A program made the translations under genes and the position numbers. Positions 7,720-17,134 of a stretch of DNA of 64,000 nt are shown in pieces. Source of the stretch: Levilactobacillus zymae DSM 19395 (GTDB taxonomy: Bacteria > Bacillota > Bacilli > Lactobacillales > Lactobacillaceae); assembly GCF_001434115.1 (NCBI RefSeq), contig NZ_AZDW01000037.1, forward strand, positions 1 to 64,000, read 5' to 3'. How positions within the stretch are numbered: the stretch's first letter is position 1; each line of letters starts with the position of its first letter. The notes under the pieces were generated by a model. That model made no database searches. It worked only from the letters and a program-made list of their open reading frames with translations, and had not been told where the DNA came from.

Positions 7720-8029
7720 ACGTGTTTTGCCGGTGATTGTTAGCGGTTACCGGCGTCAATCGTCAGAGGGTTCACGGAAGGGAGACCTGCAGAGGCCTCC
7801 TTTTTGCGTTAGCTTAAACTGGCTGGACCTCTAGACAAGATGGGATCATTCCCGTGAGTAAGCCTTTAACGTTTAGAAATGTAAATTGCTAAAGTTTATG
7901 GCAAATTTGGGAAGCTGATTTCTTCTTGGTTAGGGATGAATAATGCCGATTAGTTGTAGATGATTGGCGGGAAGGAACATCGCTAGCTCACTTTAAACGG
8001 ATATTTACGAGATAGATTGGAGACACACC
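7720..8029. other. Intergenic region with terminator
   Basis: Contains the terminator of the small protein gene (GGAG-A-CCT / AGG-C-CTCC with TTTTT, 7781-7805). The remaining ~200 bases before the glycosylase gene show no ORF or structure that I can name. Confidence -1.
7781..7805 (+). terminator. Rho-independent terminator
   Basis: Short hairpin with one mismatch followed by TTTTT. Confidence -1.
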
Positions 8030-8677
8030 ATGACCATTGAAGAACTGTACCACACCATGGCCCACGCGATGGGGCCGCAACCCTGGTTGAAGCCGGGGAC
8101 GCCCTGGGCCGAGACGCCGGTGGAAATCATGCTGGGCGCCATTCTGGTGCAAAACACCAACTGGCGTAACGTCGAACCGGCATTGCGCAACCTCAAACGC
8201 GAAACGGCCTTTGAACCCGCGAAGTTGCGGGCGTTGACGCCGGCGACCCTCACGCCACTGATTCAAAGCAGTGGGTTTTACCGCCGCAAGGCCGCGGCCA
8301 TCCTGAGCCTAGCCGCGTGGTTGGGCGACCACGATGACGACTTGGATGCACTTAAGCACGGCGACGGGGCGCAGGAACGCGCCGAACTGTTAGCCATTAC
8401 CGGGATTGGTAACGAGACCGCCGACTACATCTTGATGTACACGCTGGATCACGGGACCTTCATGGTCGACACCTACGCCCGGCGACTGTTTAGCTGGTTG
8501 GGCGCGACCATGCCCAAGACCTACCCCGCGTTTCAAAAACGGGTCCTGGCCCAATTTCCGTTGGGGTTGCGCGACCGGCAGGAATTTCACGCGCTGATCG
8601 ACGAATTCGGTAAGCAGGTCAAGACTGACGGCGACTTTGCCGCGTCGTTTCTGGCGGGGCAACACCTGACCGTTTAG
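8030..8677 (+). CDS. HhH-GPD base-excision DNA glycosylase lacking Fe-S cluster
   Basis: A 215-residue endonuclease III superfamily protein. The helix-hairpin-helix (LLAITGIGNETADYIL) and the catalytic aspartate loop (FMVDTYARRLF) are clear. The lysine that gives endonuclease III its lyase activity is Glu here (GIGNET instead of GVGRKT), and the whole protein has no cysteine, so the C-terminal [4Fe-4S] cluster is absent. Both features are known in monofunctional members such as the 3-methyladenine glycosylase MagIII, so removal of an alkylated or damaged base without strand cleavage is the likely role. GGAGA precedes the ATG. Confidence -1.
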   Translation: MTIEELYHTMAHAMGPQPWLKPGTPWAETPVEIMLGAILVQNTNWRNVEPALRNLKRETAFEPAKLRALTPATLTPLIQSSGFYRRKAAAILSLAAWLGDHDDDLDALKHGDGAQERAELLAITGIGNETADYILMYTLDHGTFMVDTYARRLFSWLGATMPKTYPAFQKRVLAQFPLGLRDRQEFHALIDEFGKQVKTDGDFAASFLAGQHLTV

Positions 8678-8760
8678 TTTAGTCAGCAAGCTGGCGGCGA
8701 TGAAAAAAACAAATTTTCCCGAGTCACGCACACTTCGTGATATGATAAGTGCAGCGAATT

Positions 8761-8774
8761 TGAAACCGTTTCCG
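8761..8774 (+). promoter_or_regulatory. CcpA-binding site (cre) upstream of glpK
   Basis: TGAAACCGTTTCCG matches the cre consensus TGWAANCGNTNWCA except for the last base. It lies downstream of a TATGAT -10 element (8741-8746), where bound CcpA would block elongation. Confidence -1.
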
Positions 8775-8809
8775 AAATAACGAACGGGAAACTGGAAGGA
8801 GTTTTACAT

Positions 8810-10315
8810 ATGGCACTAAAGCAGCCGGAAAACTACGTGTTAGCGATTGACCAAGGGACCAGTAGTACGCGGGCCTTCATCTTTGACCACAGCGGACGCA
8901 AGGTGATTGAGGGGTATAAGGAAGTCCATCAATCCTACCCGCACGCCGGTTGGGTCGAATCCGACGCTAACGAGATCTGGAACAGCGTCTTGTCGGTGAT
9001 TGCCAGCGCGTTGATCGACGCGTCGATTCACCCGGAAAATATCCAGGCCATCGGGATCAGTAGTCAACGGGAAACCACGATTGTCTGGGACAGGGCCACC
9101 GGCGAACCAATCTATCCGGCCGTGGGTTGGCAAAGTCAACAGACCGCCGCGTTAGCCAAGCAGTTGGCCACGGACCACGGCGACGAGATTCAGGCCAAGA
9201 CCGGGTTGGTGGTCGACGCCTACTTTAGTGCCACCAAGATTCGGTGGATCTTAGACCACGTGCCGGGTGCCCAGGAACGCGCCGAGAAGGGCGAGCTGGC
9301 CTTCGGGACCGTCGACAGTTGGCTGGCCTGGAAGCTGTCCGGAGGGAAGATTCACGTCACCGACTACAGTAACGCCAGCCGGACCATGTTGTTCAACATC
9401 CACGAACTCCAATGGGACGCCGACGTCTTGAACTGGTTGAACATCCCGGCGGCCATGTTGCCAGCCGTGAAGTCCAGTTCCGAGGTCTATGGCGTCACCC
9501 AAAACTTCCAGTTCTACGGCGTCGAGGTCCCGATTGCCGGGCTGATGGGGGACCAATCGGCCGCCTTGTTGGGACAACTGGCGATTAAGCCGGGGATGGT
9601 TAAGAACACTTACGGCGACGGGGCCTTCGCCATGATGAACACGGGCCACGAGCCGCAAACGTCCAAACACAACCTGCTGACCACGATTGCCTATCAGCTG
9701 GACGGCAAGGTCACCTACGCCCTCGAAGGGTCGATCCTGGTGGCCGGGACCGCGCTGGCCTGGTTACACGAGAGTTTGAAGATCATCGACAACGTCCCCG
9801 AATCGCGGCAGGCCGCCATGGCCTCGACCGATGACGATGAGGTCTACGTGGTCCCGGCCTTTAACGGGTTGGGGGCGCCGTATTGGGACCCCGATGCGCG
9901 CGGGGCGGTCTTTGGTCTGACACGCGGGAGTAACCGCAACGACTTCGTCAAGGCCACCTTGCAGTCGATCGCCTACCAGACGCGCGACGTCTTGACCACC
10001 ATGACGCAGGACACCGGTATCACGATTTCTGAACTGATGGCCGACGGTGGGGCGTCGCGGAACCGCTATTTGATGCAGTTCCAGGCCGACATTTTAAATA
10101 CGCCGGTCCAACGGGCGGCCGACGAAGAAACCACGGCTACGGGGGCCGCAATTGCAGCCGGGCTGGCGGTCGGCTACTGGGATAGCCTCGACGAGATCGA
10201 GCAGATCCACGCCGATGGCCGCATGTTCGTGCCCGACATGGGCGAGGCCCGGCGTCAACGACTGTATGCCGGTTGGCAACAAGCCGTCAAAGCCACGCGG
10301 ACGTTTAAGCCCTAA
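8810..10315 (+). CDS. glpK: Glycerol kinase
   Basis: 501 residues, the usual length for GlpK. It phosphorylates glycerol to glycerol 3-phosphate with ATP. The FGGY-type signatures are present: N-terminal phosphate-binding [12 protein letters not shown], the substrate-site QSQQT region, [13 protein letters not shown] and the C-terminal [25 protein letters not shown] precedes the ATG. No glpD or glpF follows; the next gene is an antitoxin-like ORF. The cre site just upstream suggests carbon catabolite control, as usual for this gene. Confidence -1.
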   Translation: MALKQPENYVLAIDQGTSSTRAFIFDHSGRKVIEGYKEVHQSYPHAGWVESDANEIWNSVLSVIASALIDASIHPENIQAIGISSQRETTIVWDRATGEPIYPAVGWQSQQTAALAKQLATDHGDEIQAKTGLVVDAYFSATKIRWILDHVPGAQERAEKGELAFGTVDSWLAWKLSGGKIHVTDYSNASRTMLFNIHELQWDADVLNWLNIPAAMLPAVKSSSEVYGVTQNFQFYGVEVPIAGLMGDQSAALLGQLAIKPGMVKNTYGDGAFAMMNTGHEPQTSKHNLLTTIAYQLDGKVTYALEGSILVAGTALAWLHESLKIIDNVPESRQAAMASTDDDEVYVVPAFNGLGAPYWDPDARGAVFGLTRGSNRNDFVKATLQSIAYQTRDVLTTMTQDTGITISELMADGGASRNRYLMQFQADILNTPVQRAADEETTATGAAIAAGLAVGYWDSLDEIEQIHADGRMFVPDMGEARRQRLYAGWQQAVKATRTFKP

Positions 10316-10351
10316 CGAATTTGGGGGAATTCCGTTGAAGGGGGAGTAAAA

Positions 10352-10621
10352 ATGACGCAAATCAAAGATACGACAACCAAGAAGCTGCGCAAACATTTTG
10401 CCCACTATGCCGATTGGGTCAACCAGCATAACGGCGCGGTGGTCGTGCAGCGCCAACACCACGCTAACGTGGTCATGGTCTCCAAGGCCGAGTACGAGGC
10501 CTGGCAACAGACCCTGGAGGCCTGGTCGACGCTGACCAAGAACGAAGACCTGCAGCGCAAGATGGACCGGTTGACTAACGATGCCGATTTGAGTGATTCG
10601 GCACCGGATAAACAGGAGTGA
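10352..10621 (+). CDS. Phd/YefM-family antitoxin, orphan
   Basis: 89 residues resembling type II antitoxins of the Phd/YefM class: an N-terminal DNA-binding beta-helix segment (RKHFAHYADWVNQHNGAVVVQR, shown here as three adjoining motifs: RKHFAHYADW, VNQHNGA, VVVQR), then VVMVSKAEYEAWQQTLE. GAAGGGGGAG precedes the ATG, 36 bases after glpK, so it may be co-transcribed. No RelE, Doc or other toxin gene follows; a terminator comes immediately after the stop. It may act only as a repressor, or pair with a toxin elsewhere. Confidence -1.
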   Translation: MTQIKDTTTKKLRKHFAHYADWVNQHNGAVVVQRQHHANVVMVSKAEYEAWQQTLEAWSTLTKNEDLQRKMDRLTNDADLSDSAPDKQE

Positions 10622-10627
10622 TGAAAA

Positions 10628-10657
10628 GGCCGTTACCGTGGGGTGGCGGCCTTTTTT
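10628..10657 (+). terminator. Rho-independent terminator of glpK-antitoxin unit
   Basis: GGCCG / CGGCC stem with flanking A and T runs (AAAA upstream, six T downstream). Confidence -1.
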
Positions 10658-10673
10658 GAGGCCATAAAGCACG

Positions 10674-10713
10674 AAACGGACGTGATCCTCTACAGGGAAT
10701 CACGTCCGTTTTA
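10674..10713 (-). terminator. Terminator of the DUF368 gene
   Basis: AAACGGACGTGAT pairs with ATCACGTCCGTTT around a ~13-base loop, immediately after the DUF368 stop codon on the minus strand; may work in both directions. Confidence -1.
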
Positions 10714-10715
10714 GG

Positions 10716-11570
10716 TTATTTATACTTAGCTTCCAACCGACTCATCCACCAGCCCAGGGCAATCCCGGCTCCGGCGGCCAGTAGACTGACACCCCAGGTC
10801 AGCGGCGTGGTCCCGGCGTAGGAAATGCTTTCGGTCGCGTGAGCGTTAGGAATCAGGATCAGCGCGGTACTGGCGACCACCAGGCCGATGATGAAGTGGT
10901 AGACCCGCGAGTGATGGTGGTCGATCAGGTATTCGATGCCTTTCGCCAACAGGGCCATGGTGATCAGTCCTCCGATGGCGATGGGCAAGAAGACGCCCAG
11001 CAGGTCGAGGTTCTTGAACCCCAGGAGCATCGGGGAGAACAGCCCCAAAATCAGCAACAGGTTCGACGGGCTGAGACCGGGCACCAGAACGCCTAAGGCA
11101 ATCAGGCTGCCGGCCACCACGAAGCCGATGAAATTGGCGGGGAGCGTCCCCAAGTGGCTAACGTTGTATAGTCCCAGACCACCCACTAGTAGCGTTCCGC
11201 CGAACCACAACCAGTCGACTAGGTCGCGGCGCGAGTGTTGCGTGGCGGTGGCGAGGAGGGCGGGGAGGGTGCCGATAATGGCCCCGGCGAAGCCCCACAG
11301 AACGATGACCTGCGCGTGGGTCAGCAGGTAGGCTAACGGCGCGGAGAGCAGGGCGACGCCTAAGATGCCCCCGATGCCGACCGGCAGAAAGAACGGCAGG
11401 TCCTGGCGCCAGCGCTGGCGGGGATGGGCCATGAAGCCCAGCAGGCGTTCGTAGAGTCCCAGAATGGCGGCGAGCACGCCACCGGAAACACCGGGCAGAA
11501 TAAAACCGAGGGCAATAACGATCCCTTTAAAAATGCGGGTCACGAGACTGGACGTCCGTTGGGTCAACAT
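10716..11570 (-). CDS. DUF368 membrane protein, probable undecaprenyl-phosphate transporter (PopT type)
   Basis: About 284 residues with 8 or more hydrophobic segments. The N-terminal motif LGFILPGVSGGVLA and the internal repeat LGVLVPGLSPSNLL are the conserved paired Pro-Gly motifs of DUF368. Members of this family have been shown to return the lipid carrier undecaprenyl phosphate across the membrane for cell-wall synthesis. The ATG at 11570 is chosen because AAGGAGGA lies 8 bases upstream; the longer frame to 11603 has no such site. It is a single-gene unit. Confidence -1.
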   Translation of the reverse strand: MLTQRTSSLVTRIFKGIVIALGFILPGVSGGVLAAILGLYERLLGFMAHPRQRWRQDLPFFLPVGIGGILGVALLSAPLAYLLTHAQVIVLWGFAGAIIGTLPALLATATQHSRRDLVDWLWFGGTLLVGGLGLYNVSHLGTLPANFIGFVVAGSLIALGVLVPGLSPSNLLLILGLFSPMLLGFKNLDLLGVFLPIAIGGLITMALLAKGIEYLIDHHHSRVYHFIIGLVVASTALILIPNAHATESISYAGTTPLTWGVSLLAAGAGIALGWWMSRLEAKYK

Positions 11571-11730
11571 GAGCAGGTTCCTCCTTGTCAGCGAAGCGGG
11601 CAACTGAGTTTTGTCTTAGCATATCAAGGTTCACGGTGTTTATCAATTCTTGAGGCGGGGCTTAAGCAAAATTTGAACTCTTTAACTAGGACCTGTCTTA
11701 AAAGACTAATTTTGAGTATTCAGCGCCTCC

Positions 11731-11871
11731 GGGCCAGTCAGAAACGGGCTGGAACGGGGTGGGCACGGCTTCAAGCCCATAGCCCAGGTCTTGAAGACCG
11801 ACCTTTGTCTAGGCCGGCAAAGGACACCGACCAACACAAATTTCACCCCTGAGCCCATTTCTGACTGGCCC
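11731..11871. repeat. Long palindromic structured element
   Basis: 20-base arms GGGCCAGTCAGAAACGGGCT (11731-11750) and their inverse at 11852-11871 differ at one base. Just inside, GGGGTG (11756-11761) pairs with CACCCC (11844-11849). The enclosed ~80 bases contain two further perfect small palindromes (GGCTTCAAGCC and GGTCTTGAAGACC), giving a multi-branched fold. It looks like a dispersed intergenic palindromic repeat or a MITE-like element of lactobacilli; no ORF or transposase is present. Confidence -1.
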
Positions 11872-11982
11872 TCCAGCTTATACGAGTTATAACAATAAAT
11901 AAACTGGATTCTTTTCAGTAAAGGATAATGGATGATCATTTAAATCGGTGATTGAGTTTTAAAACAGACCCTAATTTCCGCG

Positions 11983-12023
11983 AAAAAACGAGCGCCAAGC
12001 CGGTTCCAGTCTGGCGCTCGTTT
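11983..12023 (-). terminator. Terminator of LysR gene
   Basis: On the minus strand AAACGAGCGCCA / TGGCGCTCGTTT, followed by six T; 12 bases after the stop codon. Confidence -1.
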
Positions 12024-12035
12024 GGCAATTAGGCG

Positions 12036-12965
12036 TTAACGCTGGCATTCTGGTTTCAAGGCGGTCGTCAAGTCGATGACGTGCATGAATTCACGCATGG
12101 CCTGGGTCAACGGCCGGTCGCGTAGGTAGGCCAACGCCAGGCTCGCTGACAGGGTATCGAGGGGCAGCTTATACACGTTACACCGGGTGGCGTCGAAGTG
12201 GGCGGAAGCGAAGAAACTGGGCACGAAGGTGCAACCTAGGCCCGCGTAAGCCATCCGCACGGCGGTTTCGATGTAACGCATCTCGAAACGCCGTTTGATT
12301 TTCAAGCGGTTGCTGGTCAAGAAGAGTTCGATCAGACGCATGAAACCAGAACCGGCGTGAAGGGTGATGAAGTCGGCGTTAGCAATCTTGGCCGGGTCGA
12401 AATCGGTCTGGATGGTGGTGTGGTGCGGGTCGAACAGCGCGCTGGAGTGATTGACCACCAGGTAGACGGCAAATTGCCCCAATGGTTGGTAGCTGATTTG
12501 GTTGGGAAAGATGGGCAACATCCGGATGTGAAAGTCAATCTCTTGGTCGAGTAGTTGTTTTTCCAGGTCGCGGGAGGGCAGTTCCTCAAACGAGATGTGG
12601 TTTTGGGGATACTTAGTCAAGTATTGCCGGGCGACCACGGGCGCGATTTCCGTGGAGATGGACTGGTTGATGCCTAACCGGATATGGCTGGTCTGCTGGT
12701 AGGTCATCTCGGTGATCTGCGAGAGTAGTTGGTTATAGTCGCTGTCCAGGGTTTCGATACCCTGCAGAAACTTGGCACCGATGTCGGTCAACGCGATGGG
12801 CCGTTGTTTGCGGTCTAGGAGTTGAGCGCCCAGTTCGTCTTCGGCTTCGTGGATGTAGCGGCTGAGGTAGGGTTGGGAAATGTAGAGCTTTTGCGCGGCG
12901 GCGGTGATGCTCCCACTGGAAATGATGGCTTTGAGGTAGGTTAAGAGCAGTGAACGGTTGTCCAT
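12036..12965 (-). CDS. LysR-family transcriptional regulator of the sulfur island
   Basis: 309 residues. Residues about 5-63 form the LysR helix-turn-helix (GSITAAAQKLYISQPYLSRYIHEAE, i.e. SITAAAQKLYISQ then PYLSRYIHEAE). The rest is the two-lobed effector-binding domain (RLGINQS, DFHIRMLP). CGTCAAAGGAGCCC puts GGAG before the ATG. It is divergent from the YeeE/YedE gene with only 135 bases between them, the classical layout for a LysR protein that controls its neighbour in response to a pathway metabolite. A sulfur compound is the obvious effector, but this is inference. Confidence -1.
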   Translation of the reverse strand: MDNRSLLLTYLKAIISSGSITAAAQKLYISQPYLSRYIHEAEDELGAQLLDRKQRPIALTDIGAKFLQGIETLDSDYNQLLSQITEMTYQQTSHIRLGINQSISTEIAPVVARQYLTKYPQNHISFEELPSRDLEKQLLDQEIDFHIRMLPIFPNQISYQPLGQFAVYLVVNHSSALFDPHHTTIQTDFDPAKIANADFITLHAGSGFMRLIELFLTSNRLKIKRRFEMRYIETAVRMAYAGLGCTFVPSFFASAHFDATRCNVYKLPLDTLSASLALAYLRDRPLTQAMREFMHVIDLTTALKPECQR

Positions 12966-13100
12966 GAAAGGGCTCCTTTGACGGGGGCATAACTGTGAGG
13001 TTATGGAACCCCGATAGAATTGGTATTTTACGGGACTGATGAAAGCGAATACAATTTACTTGTGATAAAAAATACATAGAAAGTTTGAGGTGGATGGATA

Positions 13101-14444
13101 GTGATTGGACATGAGCTTGAAGCCAACGGTTTAGATAAACGCCAGCCTATCTGGGGAATTATTCTGATGGTTGCCATTCTCGGATGGGGCTTTTACCTAG
13201 CGGATACGGTGCCTAAACTGCCCATGTTTTTAACGGCCGGACTGATCATCGGGTACTCGTTGACCCGGTCGCGGTTCGGATTTGCCGGCGGGGTCAAACG
13301 GACCTTTTACCGGGGTGAATCGAGTTTAGCGGTGGCCTTAATTCTATTATTCACAATCACGGCGATTGTGAATATCGGGATTCAGTGGGCGGCGGCCAGC
13401 AAGGGGGCGTTACCCGCTTGGGAAGTCACCAACGCCACGCAAAGCGTGATTCCCGGAACCCAGAACGTGCGAATCGGGAACCTGTCCGTGATTATCGGGG
13501 CCTTCATCTTCGGCATGGGAATGATCATGGCGGGGGGCTGTGCCTCCGGAACGTTGAGTGACTTTGGTGAAGGGGAAGGACATGCTTGGATTGCCCTCCC
13601 GTTCTTCGTCCTCTTCGCCGCACCAGGCCAATACTTAGGTTACCAGCTAGACAACACGGCCATCGGGAAAATCGGTATTAACGCCTGGTTACCCGAATAT
13701 CTAGGCTTTGGTGGCGCGATTGCGGCCACTCTAGTGGTCATGCTTCTATTGTACGTCATCACGAAGCGTTACGAAAACCGGAAAAAGCAGCGTGGCGCGT
13801 ACCTGGATGCTAAGGGGGATTGGCTAGACTTTGAAAAACCGTTACAGGACGACGGTCAGCCGGTCAACTTCTTCTCGTGGCGGACCTACCACAAGTTCTT
13901 CGTGGAACGGTGGACGTTCATCACCGGGGCGGTCGGTATCGCCATCGGGGCTATCTTCGTGTTGACCACGACCGGCAAAGCCTGGGGGGTGACCACCGCC
14001 TTCGTGACCTTAGACCAGAAATTCTTTGGCCTGTTCGGTCTCAACTTCACGTCACCGGCCTTCGATGAAACAGCGGAAGCCATGAAGGGCTCATTATTAG
14101 CCGATGGTGGGACGGTCCGCAACATTGGCCTGGTCTTAGGCGCTGGCGTGGCCTTCCTGATGGCGGGCCGGTTCAAGATGAAGTTTAAGATGAACTTTCG
14201 GGACTTCTCCGGGTTTGCGGTCGGCGGTGCTTTGATGGGGCTCGGCTCACGGATGGCTCGGGGCTGCAACATCGGGGCCCTGTATTCCGGCATCACGAAC
14301 TTCTCCGTTCACGGATACATTTTCATGATTTTCTTGATCTTAGGTGCAGCGTTTGCGATTAAGTTGTTCGAAGGGCGCATCGCCCTGTGTCCGACCTATC
14401 GTGACGACGCGACACCCAAAACGAACTTAACGGCAACCGATTAA
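13101..14444 (+). CDS. YeeE/YedE-type thiosulfate/sulfur transporter (TsuA-like)
   Basis: 447 residues with about ten hydrophobic segments in two related halves. Each half carries the conserved cysteine motif of the family: GGCASGTL near residue 150 and ARGCNIGALYSG near residue 390. These cysteines relay thiosulfate or related sulfur species through the pore in characterised YeeE. It begins at GTG with GAGGTGG 8 bases upstream. The gene is followed 19 bases later by a CoA-disulfide reductase/rhodanese, so imported sulfane sulfur probably passes directly to that enzyme. Confidence -1.
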   Translation: MIGHELEANGLDKRQPIWGIILMVAILGWGFYLADTVPKLPMFLTAGLIIGYSLTRSRFGFAGGVKRTFYRGESSLAVALILLFTITAIVNIGIQWAAASKGALPAWEVTNATQSVIPGTQNVRIGNLSVIIGAFIFGMGMIMAGGCASGTLSDFGEGEGHAWIALPFFVLFAAPGQYLGYQLDNTAIGKIGINAWLPEYLGFGGAIAATLVVMLLLYVITKRYENRKKQRGAYLDAKGDWLDFEKPLQDDGQPVNFFSWRTYHKFFVERWTFITGAVGIAIGAIFVLTTTGKAWGVTTAFVTLDQKFFGLFGLNFTSPAFDETAEAMKGSLLADGGTVRNIGLVLGAGVAFLMAGRFKMKFKMNFRDFSGFAVGGALMGLGSRMARGCNIGALYSGITNFSVHGYIFMIFLILGAAFAIKLFEGRIALCPTYRDDATPKTNLTATD

Positions 14445-14463
14445 TTGAAAGGACAGGATAAAA

Positions 14464-16167
14464 ATGAGTAAAAAAATCGTAGTTATTGGCGGCGTTGCAG
14501 GTGGAGCTTCCGTTGCGGCTCGTGCTCGGCGGTTAGATGAATCGGCTCAGATTACCATATTTGAAAAGGGGCCCAACGTCTCGTTTTCCAACTGTGCGTT
14601 ACCTTACCATTTATCCGGGACGATTGAGAACGCCGACAATTTGGTCTTGATGGATCCTAAGCAGTTCAAGGGACAATACAACATCGACGCCATCGTGAAC
14701 CACGAAGTCACAAAAATCAACGCCGCTCAACAGACCGTGACGGTCAAGGACGTTTTGACGGGAGACGTGGAAGACGTGCCGTACGATGACCTGTTCTTGT
14801 CACCGGGGGCCGACCCGATTCTGCCAAAGTCCATCGAAGGGATTCAGGGCGACAATGTCTTTACGATTCGTAACGTTGACGATATCCGGGCCATCAAGGG
14901 ATTCTTGGACGACCATCAGGTGAAAAACGTGTCCGTGATTGGGGCCGGATTCATCGGCATCGAAACCGCCGAAAACTTGATTGAGGGCGGCTACCACGTC
15001 AACCTGGTCGAAGGGATGGACCACATTTTAGGAACCATCGATGACGATATGGCTCAAATCATTCAGAAGACCATGATCGATCACGGAGTAGACCTGGTTA
15101 CCGGTGACACATTAACTAAGATTACCGCTAACGACATCACCCTGGCTTCGGGGAAGACCTTACCGAGTGAAGCGGTCATTATGTCCGTCGGGGTCGTACC
15201 GTGCACCGGTCTGGCCAAGCAGACGGGAATCGAACTGGGCGAAACCGGAGCCATCAAGGTCAACCAGCACTTCCAGACCAACTTACCACACATCTACGCG
15301 GTCGGTGACGCCATCGAATTGGTCAACCGCCAGACGCGCCAAGCCACGAAGCTTAACCTGGCCTTCCCGGCACAATTGGAGGCGCGGCAAGCTGTGGACC
15401 ACGCTTACGGCCGGCAGATTCGAAACCGAGGCATCATCGGCTCACAATGTATTCCGGTCTTTGAAATGAACGTGGCGTCGACCGGGCTGACCGAAAAGAT
15501 GTGCCAAGACCAACACATCGCGTACCAGACGGCAACGGTGATTCCTAAGGACAAGGTGGCGTTGATTCCGAACGCCAAGCCACTGTACTTCAAATTGATC
15601 TTTGCGGACCCATCCGGTGAATTGCTGGGAGCTCAAGCCGTGGGCGAAAGTGGCGTGGACAAGCAGGTCGACGTGATTGCCACCATGATTGCCAACCATA
15701 ACTACGTCGAAGACCTGGAAGGCCTCGAACTCTGCTACCAACCAACCTTTAGTACCGCAAAGAACGCGGTCAACATGGCCGGCTTAGTGGGCACCAACCT
15801 GCTTAACGGTGAATTCAAGCAAATCACGGTCGACCAAGTACGGCCACTGGTCGAACAGGGCGCTTGCATCATCGACGTCCGGGAGACCTTCGAGTACCAA
15901 GAAGGCCACATCAAGAACGCGGTGAACATTCCGATGAGCGAGTTCCGGGACCGGCTGACGGAAATTCCGACGGACCAACCCGTTTACATTCACTGCCTGA
16001 GTGGGCAACGGAGTTACAACGTGGTCCGGGCTTTGGTCAACCTGGGTTACACCAACGTTTACAATATTGCCGGGTCCTTCCTGGAAATCTGTGAATACGA
16101 GTATTACAGAGACCAGGTCGACCACCGCGACCCAATCGTCACGGCTTACCGGTTCGATTTACTCTAG
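14464..16167 (+). CDS. CoA-disulfide reductase with C-terminal rhodanese domain
   Basis: 567 residues. Residues 1 to about 330 are a pyridine-nucleotide-disulfide reductase fold: FAD motif GGVAGGASVAARARR, active-site Cys44 in FSNCALPYH, NAD(P) motif VIGAGFIGIETAE, and a second FAD motif IYAVGDAIE. A dimerisation domain follows. Residues about 455-545 are a rhodanese domain with catalytic Cys511 in HCLSGQRS. This is the CoADR-RHD architecture, which reduces CoA persulfides and polysulfides or CoA disulfide with NAD(P)H. GAAAGGA precedes the ATG. Together with the transporter upstream it forms a sulfane-sulfur uptake and reduction unit. Confidence -1.
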   Translation: MSKKIVVIGGVAGGASVAARARRLDESAQITIFEKGPNVSFSNCALPYHLSGTIENADNLVLMDPKQFKGQYNIDAIVNHEVTKINAAQQTVTVKDVLTGDVEDVPYDDLFLSPGADPILPKSIEGIQGDNVFTIRNVDDIRAIKGFLDDHQVKNVSVIGAGFIGIETAENLIEGGYHVNLVEGMDHILGTIDDDMAQIIQKTMIDHGVDLVTGDTLTKITANDITLASGKTLPSEAVIMSVGVVPCTGLAKQTGIELGETGAIKVNQHFQTNLPHIYAVGDAIELVNRQTRQATKLNLAFPAQLEARQAVDHAYGRQIRNRGIIGSQCIPVFEMNVASTGLTEKMCQDQHIAYQTATVIPKDKVALIPNAKPLYFKLIFADPSGELLGAQAVGESGVDKQVDVIATMIANHNYVEDLEGLELCYQPTFSTAKNAVNMAGLVGTNLLNGEFKQITVDQVRPLVEQGACIIDVRETFEYQEGHIKNAVNIPMSEFRDRLTEIPTDQPVYIHCLSGQRSYNVVRALVNLGYTNVYNIAGSFLEICEYEYYRDQVDHRDPIVTAYRFDLL

Positions 16168-16354
16168 GTCGGCGATAGGAGGTCAACGGAAGAGTCGAGA
16201 CTAACCCGCCAGCCCAACTCAATGGTAGAGGTAGGAATGGTGTTGGCGGTAACCCGCTCGATCCTGCGCAAAATAAAGTTTAGAGAATTCCGGGAGAGAC
16301 GGTCCGCTACTTGGCGGCTGTCTTTTTCGGGTTATTCCGGAGGAGTGTGTACTG

Positions 16355-17134
16355 ATGGAAACGAAACGTCCAACTAAATATCGTCGACTCAGTCTGGGGG
16401 TGCTCCTCTTGATTCTGGCGCTGTGGTTCGGCGCCACGGCCGCCCACCTGGTGTCAGGGATTTTACTGCCGTCGCCGCAACGCGTGGTGACCACGTTTAT
16501 CAGTCTTTGCCAACACGGGTATAACGGCGTGTCGCTGGGGACGCATTACCTGGTGACCATGCTACGGCTGATCATTGCGGTGGTCGCAGCTATCCTGATT
16601 GGGGTTCCCCTGGGGTTAGTGAGTGGCTACCTGCTACGGGTCAAGGCTATCGTGGACCCCATCATTCAGTTCATTCGGCCGATTCCCCCGTTGGCTTACT
16701 ATACTTTACTGATTTTATGGTTAGGGATTGGTGAATCATCAAAAATTAGCTTGCTATTCTTAGCGGCGATTCCCCCCATCTACATCGCGTGTTTTGACGC
16801 GGTAAAAAAGGTGAACGTGGAGTACCTGCAGAGTGCCGCTTCGCTGGGGGCCAACGCGAAACAACGGTTCTGGCATATCGTGTTTCCCGCCGCGGCACCC
16901 GATATCTTTACGGGGGTCCGGTCGGCGGTCGGCGTGGCCTACACCACGATTGTCTCGGCCGAAATGGTGGCCTCGTCGACCGGGATCGGTTGGATGATCA
17001 TCGATGCGTCCCACTACCTCAAGAGTGACGTGATGTTCGTTGGCATTATCGTCCTGGGCGTGACGGGAGTCGCACTAGACTGGGGCATCAAAGCGTTGGA
17101 ACATCGGCTGATTAAATGGAGTGGTCGCGTATGA
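16355..17134 (+). CDS. ABC transporter permease, SsuC/TauC type
   Basis: 259 residues with six hydrophobic segments and the binding-protein-dependent permease EAA loop (SAASLGANAKQRFWHIVFP). PSPQRVVTTF after the first segment and FIRPIPPLAYYTLLILWLG are typical of nitrate/sulfonate/taurine permeases. CGGAGGAG precedes the ATG. It overlaps the binding-protein gene (ATGA), which couples their translation. The 187 bases between it and the reductase gene hold no terminator that I can see, so one long sulfur operon is possible. Confidence -1.
   Translation: METKRPTKYRRLSLGVLLLILALWFGATAAHLVSGILLPSPQRVVTTFISLCQHGYNGVSLGTHYLVTMLRLIIAVVAAILIGVPLGLVSGYLLRVKAIVDPIIQFIRPIPPLAYYTLLILWLGIGESSKISLLFLAAIPPIYIACFDAVKKVNVEYLQSAASLGANAKQRFWHIVFPAAAPDIFTGVRSAVGVAYTTIVSAEMVASSTGIGWMIIDASHYLKSDVMFVGIIVLGVTGVALDWGIKALEHRLIKWSGRV

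Larger units (their letters stand above)
11571..12035. other. Intergenic region with a large structured element
   Basis: About 460 bases without a believable gene. It holds the 141-base palindromic element at 11731-11871 and, at 11983-12023, the terminator of the LysR gene. A small TATA-rich stretch follows the element (11876-11910). Confidence -1.
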
